64,000 nucleotides of DNA from Crenobacter cavernae (GCF_003355495.1 NZ_CP031337.1:2485001-2549000); one strand, 5' to 3'; counted from the stretch's first letter, positions 34,684 to 43,982 are shown. Numbers and translations are program-made. Notes: generated by a model from the letters alone, not told the origin.

Positions 34684-35360
34684 ATGAGCACCCCGGCCAA
34701 CTTCAACGGTCAACGCCCGGCCATCGACCCCAGCGATGCCGTCATGCTGCTGATCGATCACCAGAGCGGCTTGTTCCAGACCGTGGCGACATGCCGATGC
34801 CGGAGCTGCGGGCGCGCGCCGCCGCACTGGCCAAGATGGCGACGCTGTCCAAGCTCCCGGTCATCACCACCGCGTCGGTGCCGCAGGGCCCCAATGGTCC
34901 GCTGATTCCGGAAATTCACGAGAACGCGCCGCACGCCCAGTACGTCGCGCGCAAGGGCGAGATCAACGCCTGGGACAACCCGGACTTCGTCGCGGCGGTC
35001 AAGGCCACCGGGCGCAAGACCTTGATCATCGCCGGCACGATCACCAGCGTGTGCATGGCTTTCCCCGCCATCAGCGCGGTTACCGATGGCTACAAGGTGT
35101 TTGCCGTAGTCGACGCCTCGGGCACCTACTCGAAGATGGCACAGGAAATCACCTTGGCTCGCGTGGTACAGGCCGGCGTGGTACCGATGGATACCGCAGC
35201 GGTGGCCTCGGAGCTGCAAAAGACCTGGAACCGCGAGGATGCGCTGCAGTGGGCCGAGGTCTACACCAAGATTTTCCCGGCGTACCAGTTGCTGATCGAG
35301 AGCTACACGAAGGCGCAGGATGTGGTGACCCACCATGAGGAGCTGGATTCGCAGCGATAG
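34684..35360 (+). pseudogene. Isochorismatase-family hydrolase (YcaC-like) with one-base frameshift
   Basis: The start (MSTPANFNGQRPAIDPSDAV, then LLIDHQSGLF with the catalytic Asp) is in one frame. The rest (MPMPELRARAAALAKMATLS onward, including ITSVCMAFPAISA with the nucleophilic Cys) is in another. Reading GTGGCGACATG as GTGGGCGACATG near 34785 restores a single protein of about 225 residues, so one G is missing. It is either a recent mutation or a sequencing error. Confidence 0.85.
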
Positions 35361-35389
35361 CGGTAGCCTGCCAAGCGAATAATGCGAGG

Positions 35390-35420
35390 GCAGGGCCTGA
35401 CCATACAGGTCAGGCCCTGC
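35390..35420. terminator. Perfect 13-bp stem hairpin
   Basis: GCAGGGCCTGACC-ATACA-GGTCAGGCCCTGC after the isochorismatase gene; no T-run follows, so termination is likely but not certain. Confidence 0.7.
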
Positions 35421-35510
35421 TTGGAGGGGACGGGCCATGCCGTGCCGTACGAATAACAGCGAGGCAGAGCGCTGGCGACATGTCCGAGGTCGCCGAAAGC
35501 GGAAGGCGCG

Positions 35511-35924
35511 TCAGACGTTTTCCGGGGCCGCACGCGACGTCGAGATGTTCGCCCCCTTGAGCAGCGTCCGGGTGACCGGCGACTTATCCGCGATCTCGAG
35601 CAGCCGGGCCCACTGGGTGTCGTCCAAGAGCGCATCGGTGCTGATGCTCCGTTCGATCCATGCCCGGCCTTCCTGGTCCTTTGAAAGCGTCAGCGATATC
35701 TGGAGTTCGCCGATGTGCCAGCCTTTTTTCTCGGCGTACATCCGCAGCGTGATTGCGGTACACGCTCCCAGGCTCGCCAGCAGGTAGTCGTAGGGGGCCG
35801 GCCCGGCGTTCTGGCCTCCCGACGAGGGAGGCTCGTCGCTCAACAACTCGAAGCCGGCGGTCTCGACGCGGTGCGTATAGTTGAAGGGGGTGGAGGTGAC
35901 ACTTGCGGACGCGATCAGTCTCAT
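35511..35924 (-). CDS. OsmC/Ohr family protein
   Basis: 137 residues. Seen: LLSDEPPSSGGQNAGPAPYD followed by LLASLGACTAITLRMYAEKKG, the OsmC-type reactive Cys. The second Cys of peroxidase-active members is not apparent (the later region is SPVTRTLLKGANI), so this may be a one-cysteine relative without classical peroxidase cycling. Confidence 0.88.
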   Translation of the reverse strand: MRLIASASVTSTPFNYTHRVETAGFELLSDEPPSSGGQNAGPAPYDYLLASLGACTAITLRMYAEKKGWHIGELQISLTLSKDQEGRAWIERSISTDALLDDTQWARLLEIADKSPVTRTLLKGANISTSRAAPENV

Positions 35925-36082
35925 AAGCCGTTTCCTGCTGTGGCGTTGACCTGCACACCGCCCGACAAGGGCAAGTTAGTCGCTTGGCTCGGGGGCAATC
36001 AAGCTTGCTTCCCCATCTTAAGACCGGGCGCTCCAAGACCGTAGCCTTTCTTCACGAACAGCCTGTTTGCCGTTGACGAACG

Positions 36083-36292
36083 ATGCGCTAGCGACTGAAC
36101 GACATCGAAGCCTTCCTGCTGGTCATGGAGACCGGCAGTTTCACCGCGGCCGCCGCACGTCTCGACCTCTCGAAGTCGGTCGTCAGCAAGCGCATCGGCG
36201 ATCTCGAGGCCGCCCTCGGGACGCAATTGCTGCATCGGTCGACGCGGGGGGAGGGGGTCGCCGACGGATCGTGGCCAGCTTTTCTATCTGAA
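36083..36292 (+). pseudogene. LysR-family regulator, N-terminal fragment cut by an IS
   Basis: RLNDIEAFLLVMETGSFTAA, SKSVVSKRIGDLEAALG and QLLHRSTRG are a clear LysR helix-turn-helix. Codon 3 is TAG, and the similarity ends where the IS5-type element begins (36293). No matching remainder is seen beyond the element. Confidence 0.8.
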
Positions 36293-37060
36293 GGGGCTTT
36301 GTTGCGCAAATAAAATCAAGCGCGCAAAGCCCCTTTCCCCAGACGGACTCAGAGCATGGGGACCGTTACCGGCGTGCCGAGTCGGGTGAAGCGATTCAGG
36401 ATCACCGCACGGATCTGCAGCTCGGCGACCTGGCGCTCGAAGTCTCTAGCCATGACACGCTCTCCCAGCAACTTGAAGCAACGCATCTTGGCCTCTACTA
36501 AGCTGCGTCGGTGATAGCCCGACCATTTCTTCCAGATCGTCCGGCCCAACCGTTTGGTACTGCGCAGGATCTCATTGCGTACACCGGCCCCGACACGGTT
36601 TTCTTGCCAAGGTCTCCCGTTCTTCCGCACCAGAATGATGGCGTCAGCCTGGCGCTGGGCAATCGCCTCATGGCAGGCCTTGGTATCGTAGGCGCCATCT
36701 GCCCTAACCGAGGCCATCCGTTCATACTCGGAGAGTTGGGACGACCGTTCCGACCGCATCGGCGCATCACCGACCGAGTTGCCGGTGATCTCGATGGCCC
36801 GGATTTCCACGGTCTCGGCATCAATGACCTGATGAACGTTGCGCCATTGGCGACGCTACTCCGCGCCGTACTTTTTCGTTATCCCTGAGCGAATTGAAAA
36901 TTCGCACGCAGCCCACTCGCCCTCGCCCAGCATTTTGATGCCGGTACTGTCGATCAGTAGATGCAGCCCCGAACGGGTCAGGCGAGCAGGGATTTGAACC
37001 GTTCAGCTTACCGGAACCGCTGAACCGCCGCTTCCGCGCTGATTTCTGCAACAGAGCCCC
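36293..37060 (-). mobile_element. IS5-family insertion sequence, internally deleted and frameshifted
   Basis: Ends are imperfect inverted repeats: GGGGCTTTGTTGCGCAAAT at 36293-36311 and the complement of GGGGCTCTGTTGCAGAAAT at 37042-37060 (16 of 19 match). On the minus strand the transposase C-terminal half is readable (EIRAIEITGNSVGDAPM, DGAYDTKACHEAIAQR, KKWSGYHRRSLVEAKMRCFK). The upstream LHLLIDSTGIKMLGEGEW lies in another frame. It is 768 bp, below the usual ~1 kb. No target duplication is visible. Confidence 0.88.
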
Positions 37061-37146
37061 GCCGCATGGCCATCGCGCTACAAGCAAACGCCGCACACCG
37101 GAAAGGTGTGCGGCGGCAGGAAAACCGGCCCCGGCGATGCCGGGAA

Positions 37147-37620
37147 TCATAGATGCCGGCTGAAGTGTCCGCGCTCTGCCCCAGCCATCAGCTTCATGAA
37201 GGCATCGGTGCGCATGTGGATCAGTTCCCGGTGGTCTCCGGCCTCGAAGTACACGTCTGCCTCCTGCAACAGGGAGTCGTCGACATAGGTGGCCATGCCG
37301 CCATAGACCGGCGCGAGCGGAGGGATGGCCCCCACTTCGCAGTCCTTGAACAGCTCGCTCAACTCTTCCTCGCGGGCGAAGCGCAACGGACGCCCGGTGT
37401 CGCGACGCAGCACCGAAAGCTGCACGTGGCAGGTCGACGGCAGCACCGCCGCGACAAAGCCCCGCTCATCTTCCAGCAGCACGGTCTTGGCCACACGGTC
37501 GCCCGGGATATGGGCGAGCTCGGCGGTCTCCATGCTGTACTGGCTGACCGGGTGCCGCACGACGTCATACTCCATGCCAGAACGTTCCAGGTATTCGGAT
37601 AGGGTGATAGCGATCGCCAT
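37147..37620 (-). CDS. YbaK/aminoacyl-tRNA deacylase-domain protein, copy 1
   Basis: 157 residues. Seen: RHPVSQYSMETAEL, VAKTVLLEDERGFVAAVLP (the conserved Lys of the editing site) and CEVGAIPPLAPVYG (GxxxP loop), as in stand-alone trans-editing proteins that deacylate mischarged tRNA. GGAGGTTC lies upstream. It is almost identical to 46145-46612; the two copies also share about 100 bases of upstream DNA. Confidence 0.9.
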   Translation of the reverse strand: MAIAITLSEYLERSGMEYDVVRHPVSQYSMETAELAHIPGDRVAKTVLLEDERGFVAAVLPSTCHVQLSVLRRDTGRPLRFAREEELSELFKDCEVGAIPPLAPVYGGMATYVDDSLLQEADVYFEAGDHRELIHMRTDAFMKLMAGAERGHFSRHL

Positions 37621-37826
37621 GATGAACCTCCTCTCATCGGGGCCTTCCCGGTCCGGCCCGAGCCGGCCGACAAACCCCTCGCCACGGTGGACGGTCCTTG
37701 TTCACCGGGTCTCGTTCCTCTTTTCAGGATAGCCGGTATGGGCCCCGCTGCCGTCCGGGGCGCTCGCCGGACCGGGGACAGCGAGATGACGAGTTTCGCC
37801 CCGCCTGCCTGCCGGTTCGCCAACAC

Positions 37827-37857
37827 AAAAAGCCCGGGCCGTGAGCCCGGGCTTTTT
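37827..37857. terminator. Rho-independent terminator
   Basis: AAAAAGCCCGGGC-CGTGA-GCCCGGGCTTTTT; the following TTTTTGCTGA resembles the ends at 25997, 43825 and 47766. Confidence 0.9.
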
Positions 37858-37886
37858 GCTGAAGACGTAGTCGGTTCAAACGCTGG

Positions 37887-37925
37887 AAAGGTTGGCCGAG
37901 GCCGGGTTGGGAGCCTCGGCCAACT
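37887..37925. repeat. Inverted pair of uptake-like words, reversed arm order
   Basis: AAAGGTTGGCCGAG (37887-37900), 14-base loop, CTCGGCCAACTTG (37915 on). This arrangement exposes the word outwards, with no T-run. Confidence 0.85.
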
Positions 37926-38035
37926 TGTTTCTTGTCCGGGGATTGATGGGGGAGTGCGGGCGATGCTCTGGTCGAAGTTTCGCGCCTGAGCGGCTATGCG
38001 GGCTTGCATCGATCTGCCTGCAAGGCGGTGTTTTC

Positions 38036-38121
38036 ATCGGGCTCGGCCAACCTTGCCTGAATCGAAAAGGTTGGCCGAGCCTAAAAAGAAAACCGCCCGC
38101 GGGTCAGGCGGGCTGTTTTTA
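38036..38121. terminator. Paired uptake-like words followed by a second hairpin
   Basis: CTCGGCCAACCTT (38042-38054) and AAGGTTGGCCGAG (38067-38079), then AAAACCGCCCGC...GGCGGGCTGTTTTT (about 38089-38120). The same double arrangement, with a similar loop, occurs at 54281-54363. Confidence 0.88.
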
Positions 38122-38264
38122 TTGAAGTGCTGCATTCGGCGCAATGCGCTGCGCTTATTGCGCCCTACCGGGCTGCCGTCCATGGTCTTTGTGAGAGCCA
38201 TGGCTTGAGAAAGTGAATCGTCTGCAGCAAAGGATGCAACGATATGCGGCCGCCATCAGGCATC

Positions 38265-38897
38265 TTAGAGCCAGCCTTTTTCCATCGCGTATTTGACGAA
38301 TCCTGCCGCGCTTTCGATGTCCAGCTTGCGGCGGATGCTAAGGCGATGCGTCTCGGCGGTGCGCACGCTGATGTTGAGCAGCTGGGCGATGGCCTTGTTA
38401 CTGAGTCCCTGCGCCAGCAGCAGTAGGACTTCGCGTTCGCGCTCGGTCAGCGAATCGTCTGCGGCCGCCGGCGGTGCGATCAAGGTATGGGTGACTGCGG
38501 CGCTGTAGTAGCTGCCGCCCGCCATGGCCGCTTCGATGGCGGCGATGATCTCGTGCGACGGCGCGTCTTTGAGCACATAGCCGCGCGCGCCGGCGCGGAT
38601 CGCGCTGGTCACGTACTCGGCGTTGTCGTACATGCTGAGGATGACCACCATCAGGCCTGGGTGTTGCGTGCGCAGTTCGGCGGTGAGCTGGATGCCGTTC
38701 ATCCCTTTCATGCCGATATCCACCAGCATCAGGTCGGGGTGCACGGCGTCGGCGAGCGCGAGCGCCTCGGCGCCGCTGCCGGCTTCGCCGACGACGTCGA
38801 TGTGCGGTACGGCGTCGAGGCGGGCACGCAATCCGTCGCGCACGAGGGGATGGTCGTCGACCAGCACAAGGCGGACGCGTTGGGGCTTAGCTTGCAT
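38265..38897 (-). CDS. NarL/FixJ-type response regulator
   Basis: 210 residues. Receiver domain 1-125 with acidic pocket VLVDDHP, phospho-acceptor Asp in LMLVDIGMKGMNG, Thr/Ser switch region ILSMYDNAEY and Lys in YVLKDAPS. LuxR-type HTH at about 147-205 (LTEREREVLLLLAQGLSNKAIAQ). It overlaps the histidine kinase gene by 11 bases, so they form a two-component pair. The adjacent divergent cstA operon is the obvious target. Confidence 0.94.
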   Translation of the reverse strand: MQAKPQRVRLVLVDDHPLVRDGLRARLDAVPHIDVVGEAGSGAEALALADAVHPDLMLVDIGMKGMNGIQLTAELRTQHPGLMVVILSMYDNAEYVTSAIRAGARGYVLKDAPSHEIIAAIEAAMAGGSYYSAAVTHTLIAPPAAADDSLTEREREVLLLLAQGLSNKAIAQLLNISVRTAETHRLSIRRKLDIESAAGFVKYAMEKGWL

Positions 38898-40257
38898 GAT
38901 GGGATTCTTCCGAACGGAGCGGCAGCGTGACTTCCAGTAGGGTGCCCGCCGACGTGGACGAGAGGACGAGCGTGCCGCCGAGGTGCTCGACGCGCTCGCG
39001 GATATTGTGCAGGCCGATGCCGCCGGTGGTCGATCGGCTCACGCCTTCGACGTCGAAGCCGCAGCCGTCGTCGGTGATGGCCAGCCGTATCGTTCGATCG
39101 ACGCAGCCCAGTTCCAGTGCGACGGATTTGGCGCTGGCGTGCCTTTCGATATTGGTAAACGCCTCCTGCGCGATGCGAAACAGCGCGACGGCCTCGAGGT
39201 CGGGCAAGACGAGGTCGCCGAGCCGGTTGCCGACGACGACCTTGGTGCCGGTGCGCTGTTCGAATTCGCTCGCCAGCTGGCCCAGCGCGGCCGACAGGCC
39301 CAGCATGTCGAGTGCCGAAGGGCGCAAGTCGTGCGAGACGCGGCGCACTTCGCCCAGCGCTTCGGTGAGCCCCGCCAGGCCCTTGTTCAGCGCCTCCAGC
39401 ACGTCGAGACCGCCGCTTTCCAGTTTGTGCTGCACCAGTTCGAACTGAAATTTGGTCGAGACCAACAACTGGCTGATGCCGTCGTGCAGCTCGCGCGAGA
39501 CGCGCGCTCGTTCCTGTTCTTGCGAGTTGACTAGGCGCTGGGCCAGCACCTTGAGCTTTTTGTCGGCCACGCGGTATTCGCTGACGTTGAGCGCGAGCCC
39601 GCCGGCAAACACCAACAGCACCGCGCCGAGCGCGACGGCGGCGATGTCCCACAGCGTGGCGTGGACGTTGGCGCGCGCCTTATCGCGCGAGGCGCGGATG
39701 GCGCGTTCCACGTCGTCAAGATAAACGCCGGTGCCGATCATCCAGCCCCAGCGCTCCAGCAGCACCACATAGCCGAGTTTTTCGCTCATCTTGCGGGTGG
39801 TGGGCTTTTCCCATTCGTAGCGCTGAAAGCCGCCGCCATGCTGCGCCTTGTTCAGCAAGGAGCGGATCACATGGCGGCCGTGCGGGTCGGTGAGATCCCA
39901 TAGATTGCGCCCCACCAGCTCCGGTTTGCGCGGGTGCACCAGGTTTTTGCCGGCCAGATCGTACACGAAGAAATAACCGTCATCGCCGTAACTGATGCCG
40001 CTCAAGATGCGCTTGGCTTGCTCTTGGGTGGCGGCATCGTTGCGGCCCGAGCGGTAGAGCGGGTCGATGGCGGTCAGCGCCAGCTGCACGTAATGCTGAA
40101 GCTCGGCCTGTTTCGCGCTGTACAGGCTGTCTTCGATCAACACGGCTTGCTGTTCGGCCAGGCGGTCGGCGCGGTGGACCACCAGCGTGCCGAGCGCGCT
40201 CATCGCCAGCAACAGCGGCAGGATGGTGAGAAGGACGATCTTGAGTCTGAGCTGCAT
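38887..40257 (-). CDS. Sensor histidine kinase with single Cache domain
   Basis: 456 residues. Helix 1 (about 7-27), periplasmic sCache-type sensor (about 35-190: GISYGDDGYFFVYDLAGKNL, HPRKPELVGRNLWDLTDP, GWMIGTGVYLDDVE), helix 2 (about 203-225). HisKA_3 dimerisation domain with phospho-His in SRELHDGISQLL and the HATPase at about 345-450 (DDGCGFDV, GIGLHNIRERV). Cache domains of this type bind small organic acids, which suits a role in sensing pyruvate or a similar acid for cstA control. Confidence 0.94.
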   Translation of the reverse strand: MQLRLKIVLLTILPLLLAMSALGTLVVHRADRLAEQQAVLIEDSLYSAKQAELQHYVQLALTAIDPLYRSGRNDAATQEQAKRILSGISYGDDGYFFVYDLAGKNLVHPRKPELVGRNLWDLTDPHGRHVIRSLLNKAQHGGGFQRYEWEKPTTRKMSEKLGYVVLLERWGWMIGTGVYLDDVERAIRASRDKARANVHATLWDIAAVALGAVLLVFAGGLALNVSEYRVADKKLKVLAQRLVNSQEQERARVSRELHDGISQLLVSTKFQFELVQHKLESGGLDVLEALNKGLAGLTEALGEVRRVSHDLRPSALDMLGLSAALGQLASEFEQRTGTKVVVGNRLGDLVLPDLEAVALFRIAQEAFTNIERHASAKSVALELGCVDRTIRLAITDDGCGFDVEGVSRSTTGGIGLHNIRERVEHLGGTLVLSSTSAGTLLEVTLPLRSEESHHAS

Positions 40258-40283
40258 AAGGCCTTACGGGGCTAAGAAATCAC

Positions 40284-40321
40284 TTCTACGTAGTTCTACG
40301 TATGACGGCCGTGCGTAGAAC
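40284..40321. promoter_or_regulatory. Operator-like repeats between the two-component genes and cstA
   Basis: TTCTACG occurs at 40284-40290 and 40294-40300, one helical turn apart. Its complement CGTAGAA is at 40314-40320, forming GTTCTACG-13-CGTAGAAC. The inner CTACGTAG is itself palindromic. Position and symmetry suggest a binding site for the NarL-type regulator. Confidence 0.65.
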
Positions 40322-40443
40322 TCCGAATTCTTTATGAGACAAGAATCGTTAATAGTAGGGCTCGTGTACGTGTCTGCGTATGTCCCGCATGGGAACAATA
40401 AAACGGCTCGCCTACGAGCGATAGCCGATTCTAGGAGAAAGCA

Positions 40444-42504
40444 ATGCAACGACTTGCCAGCCACCTTCCGTGGTTTTTGGTAGCGGTCGTCGGCGCGTTC
40501 GCGCTTGGCACTGTTGCCCTGCATCGTGGAGAAACCATCAACGCGCTGTGGATCGTCGCCGCGGCGGTTTCCATCTACCTGGTAGCTTATCGCTACTACA
40601 GCCGCTTTATCGCCAAGAAGGTGATGCAGCTGGACCCCAACCGTCAAACCCCGGCCGTGCGCCACAACGACGGCCTCGATTACGTTCCCACCAATAAGTA
40701 TGTGCTGTTCGGCCACCACTTCGCCGCTATCGCCGGCGCCGGCCCGCTGGTAGGGCCGGTATTGGCGGCACAGCTGGGCTATTTGCCGGGCATGCTGTGG
40801 ATTCTGGCCGGCGCGGTGATCGCCGGCGCGGTGCAGGATTTCATGGTGCTGTTCATCTCGACCCGGCGCGACGGCCGTTCGCTCGGTGACTTGATCAAGT
40901 CCGAGCTCGGCCCGATTCCCGGCGTGATCGCGCTGTTCGGCACCTTCATGATCATGGTGATCATCCTCGCGGTGCTGGCGCTGATCGTGGTCAAGGCGCT
41001 GGCGGAAAGCCCGTGGGGCGCCTTCACGGTGGCGGCGACCATTCCGATCGCTCTGTTCATGGGCATCTACACCCGTTATCTGCGCCCGGGCCGCATCGGC
41101 GAGATCTCGCTGATCGGCTTTGTGCTCTTGATGCTGGCCATCGTCGGCGGCGGCCAGGTGGCGGCCGACCCGGTCTTGGCCCCGCTGTTCACCTTCACCG
41201 GCACCCAGCTGACCTGGATTCTGATCGGCTACGGCGCCATCGCCTCGGTGCTGCCGGTGTGGCTGCTGCTGGCGCCGCGCGATTACCTGTCCACCTTCCT
41301 GAAGATCGGCACCATCGTCGGCCTGGCCATCGGCATCGTCATCGTGATGCCGGAGCTGAAAATGCCGGCGACCACGCGCTTCCTGGACGGCACCGGTCCG
41401 GTATGGTCGGGCAGCGTGTTTCCGTTCCTGTTCATCACCATCGCCTGCGGCGCCGTGTCCGGCTTCCATTCGCTGATCTCGTCCGGCACCACGCCGAAAC
41501 TGCTGGAGAACGAAACGCACGCGCCGTTCATCGGTTACGGCGGCATGCTGATGGAGTCCTTCGTCGCCATCATGGCGCTGGTGGCCGCCGCCTGCATCGA
41601 CCCGGGCGTCTATTTTGCGATGAACAGCCCGGCGGCGGTGCTCGGCAAGACGGCCGAGTCGGCCGCGCTGGCGGTCTCGCAGTTCGGCTTTGTGATTACG
41701 CCGGAAATGCTGACGCAAACGGCTAAGGAGCTGGGCGAGAGCACCATCATCTCGCGCACCGGCGGCGCGCCGACCTTGGCGGTGGGCATGGCGCAGATCC
41801 TGTCCGGCGTGTTCGGCGGCGACGGCATGAAGGCGTTCTGGTACCACTTCGCCATCCTGTTCGAAGCGCTGTTCATCCTGACCGCGGTGGACGCGGGCAC
41901 CCGCGCCGGCCGCTTCATGCTGCAGGACCTGCTGGGCGTGTTTGCGCCTTCCTTGAAGCGCACCGATTCTTGGGTTGCCAACTTTGCCGCCACCGGCTTG
42001 TGCGTGGCGGCGTGGGGCTACTTCCTGTATCAGGGCGTGGTCGATCCGCTCGGCGGCATCAACACGCTGTGGCCGCTGTTCGGCATCGCCAACCAGATGC
42101 TGGCCGCCGTCGCGCTGACCCTGGCCACCGTGGTGCTGTTCAAGCTCAAGCGCGAGCGCTACGCCTGGGTGACCATCGTGCCGACCGCGTGGCTGCTGAT
42201 CTGCACGCTGTACGCCGGCTGGCTGAAGATCTTCTCGGACAACCCGAAAGTGGGCTTCCTGGCGCACGCCGCCAAATACCAGGCCGCGCTGGACAGCGGC
42301 AAGGTGCTGGCGCCGGCCAAGAGCCTGGAACAGATGCAGCAGGTGGTGTTCAACGACCGCCTGGACGCCGGGCTGGCCGCGTTCTTTATCCTGGTGGTGC
42401 TGAGCGTGCTGGTGTACGGCGTGCGCGCTTGCTGGGCCGCCTGGCGCGTTAGCCACCCGACCGCCCAGGAAACCCCGGCGCAACTGGCGGAAAACCGGGT
42501 TTAA
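40444..42504 (+). CDS. cstA: Carbon starvation protein CstA (peptide/pyruvate transporter)
   Basis: 686 residues with about 16-18 hydrophobic helices. It begins MQRLASHLPWFL; AGGAGA precedes the ATG. Seen: VPTNKYVLFGHHFAAIAGAG and GPVLAAQLGYLPGMLWILAG, typical of CstA/BtsT. Relatives take up peptides or pyruvate by proton symport when carbon is scarce. It leads an operon with yjiX and yjiA and diverges from a two-component system that probably induces it. No uptake-like word lies in this block. Confidence 0.95.
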   Translation: MQRLASHLPWFLVAVVGAFALGTVALHRGETINALWIVAAAVSIYLVAYRYYSRFIAKKVMQLDPNRQTPAVRHNDGLDYVPTNKYVLFGHHFAAIAGAGPLVGPVLAAQLGYLPGMLWILAGAVIAGAVQDFMVLFISTRRDGRSLGDLIKSELGPIPGVIALFGTFMIMVIILAVLALIVVKALAESPWGAFTVAATIPIALFMGIYTRYLRPGRIGEISLIGFVLLMLAIVGGGQVAADPVLAPLFTFTGTQLTWILIGYGAIASVLPVWLLLAPRDYLSTFLKIGTIVGLAIGIVIVMPELKMPATTRFLDGTGPVWSGSVFPFLFITIACGAVSGFHSLISSGTTPKLLENETHAPFIGYGGMLMESFVAIMALVAAACIDPGVYFAMNSPAAVLGKTAESAALAVSQFGFVITPEMLTQTAKELGESTIISRTGGAPTLAVGMAQILSGVFGGDGMKAFWYHFAILFEALFILTAVDAGTRAGRFMLQDLLGVFAPSLKRTDSWVANFAATGLCVAAWGYFLYQGVVDPLGGINTLWPLFGIANQMLAAVALTLATVVLFKLKRERYAWVTIVPTAWLLICTLYAGWLKIFSDNPKVGFLAHAAKYQAALDSGKVLAPAKSLEQMQQVVFNDRLDAGLAAFFILVVLSVLVYGVRACWAAWRVSHPTAQETPAQLAENRV

Positions 42505-42512
42505 GGACGGCG

Positions 42513-42716
42513 ATGTTCGATCAGCTGAGCAAACTGGGTAAATATCTCGGGCAGGCCGCCAACCTGATGGTGGGCTTGCCCGACTACGACACCTACGTGG
42601 CGCATATGCGCGCCAACCATCCGGACCAGACGCCGATGACGTACGAGGAGTTTTTCCGCGAGCGTCAGGACGCCCGCTACGGCGGCGGTGACGGCAAGGT
42701 GGGGCGCTGCTGCTGA
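42513..42716 (+). CDS. yjiX: YbdD/YjiX family small protein
   Basis: 67 residues, 8 bases after cstA. KYLGQAANLMVGLPDYDTYV and MTYEEFFRERQDARYGG are the family hallmarks; ends in CC. It always accompanies CstA/BtsT genes. Its role is unknown, possibly transporter-associated. Confidence 0.93.
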   Translation: MFDQLSKLGKYLGQAANLMVGLPDYDTYVAHMRANHPDQTPMTYEEFFRERQDARYGGGDGKVGRCC

Positions 42717-42773
42717 TGTGGTAACCAATACGCCGGGTTTGCGCCCGGCGTGTCGCTTTAAGTGAGAAACGCC

Positions 42774-43772
42774 ATGAGCCTATCCATAAACGCACCGATC
42801 CCGGTCACCCTGCTGACCGGCTTTCTCGGCGCCGGCAAAACCACCTTGCTCAACCACCTGCTGGCGACCGCCGGCGAGCGCATCGTCGTGATCGAGAACG
42901 AGTTCGGCCCGGTCAACATCGATAGCGATCTGTTGATCCAGGAGACCGCCGAGCTGGTGGAAATGACCAACGGCTGCCTGTGCTGCACCATCCGCGGCGA
43001 CCTGTCGCGCCATTTGCATTCACTGTATGAACGGAAGCAGTCCGGCGAGCTGGCGTTCGAGCGCGTGGTGATCGAAACCACCGGCCTCGCCGACCCCACG
43101 CCGATCGCGCAGACCTTTTTCGGCGACCCCCTGCTCGCCGACGCGTACGCGCTGGACGCGGTGATCACCGTGGTGGACGCGCTGCACGGCGCCAAGCAGC
43201 TGGACGAGCAGCCGGTGGCGGGCAAGCAGGTGGGCTTTGCCGACCGTTTATTGATTTCCAAGGCCGATCTGGCCGACGCCGAAGCGCTCGATGCGTTGGC
43301 CGAGCGCCTGGCCGGCATCAACAGCGAGGCGGCGCAGTACCGGCTGGAGCACGGCAGGATCGGCCGCGAGCTGCTGTTCGGCGTGCGCGGCTTTCATCTG
43401 GACGAGGATATTCTGCGGCGCGGCAAGGCTGGCCCGTTGAGCTTCCGTCCGGCAGGAGCGCGCTCGTTCGGCGACGACATCGCCGCCGTGCACTTGCACC
43501 ACGACGGCCCGCTCGACCTCGGTCGCATCAGCGACTTCATGCGCCAGCTGGTGGAGCACCACGGCGACGCTTTGTTGCGCTACAAGGGCGTGCTGGCGGT
43601 TAGCGCCGAGGCGCGCCGCCTGGTGTTCCAGGGGGTGCATCGCATCAACGGTTTCGACTACGGGCGCGAGTGGGGGCAGGGCGAAGCGCCGGTGTCGGAC
43701 ATCGTGCTGATCGGACATCAATTGCCGCAGGAGGAGATCAGGGCGGGCTTTGCCGCGTGCGTGGAGGGGTAA
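42774..43772 (+). CDS. yjiA: CobW/YjiA-type GTPase
   Basis: 332 residues from MSLSINAPIPVTLLTG. Walker A GFLGAGKTTLLNH, the metal-binding motif NGCLCCTIRGDL (CxCC), ETTGLADPTP and the guanine motif SKAD. C-terminal CobW_C domain (about 215-320). G3E GTPases of this group handle zinc or other metals. It is third in the cstA-yjiX-yjiA operon, as in E. coli btsT-yjiX-yjiA. Confidence 0.93.
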   Translation: MSLSINAPIPVTLLTGFLGAGKTTLLNHLLATAGERIVVIENEFGPVNIDSDLLIQETAELVEMTNGCLCCTIRGDLSRHLHSLYERKQSGELAFERVVIETTGLADPTPIAQTFFGDPLLADAYALDAVITVVDALHGAKQLDEQPVAGKQVGFADRLLISKADLADAEALDALAERLAGINSEAAQYRLEHGRIGRELLFGVRGFHLDEDILRRGKAGPLSFRPAGARSFGDDIAAVHLHHDGPLDLGRISDFMRQLVEHHGDALLRYKGVLAVSAEARRLVFQGVHRINGFDYGREWGQGEAPVSDIVLIGHQLPQEEIRAGFAACVEG

Positions 43773-43794
43773 AACTTTGCCACGGCGGAAAAAC

Positions 43795-43825
43795 AAAAAG
43801 CCCGGGCGTATGGCCCGGGCTTTTT
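43795..43825. terminator. Rho-independent terminator of the cstA operon
   Basis: AAAAAGCCCGGG-CGTATGG-CCCGGGCTTTTT. Confidence 0.92.
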
Positions 43826-43829
43826 GCTG

Positions 43830-43860
43830 TCGGCCAACCTTGGGTGCTGGGTTGGCCGAG
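43830..43860. repeat. Imperfect inverted pair of uptake-like words
   Basis: TCGGCCAACCTT (43830-43841) and GGGTTGGCCGAG (43849-43860), immediately after the cstA operon terminator. Confidence 0.8.
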
Positions 43861-43982
43861 AAGGGAACGGGGCGGTGATTGTGGTCATCGGGATGGAGGA
43901 TGCCGCCCCCGGATATCTCTTCCAAACAGGGATAGAATTTAGCATTCCCCCGAATTTCTCCCCTCACGCAAGGTGTCAGGAC

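Noticed and set aside
40264..42795. Long open frame opposite cstA (843 codons)
   Set aside because: Low-complexity His/Arg/Gln-rich translation without motifs; antisense shadow of cstA.
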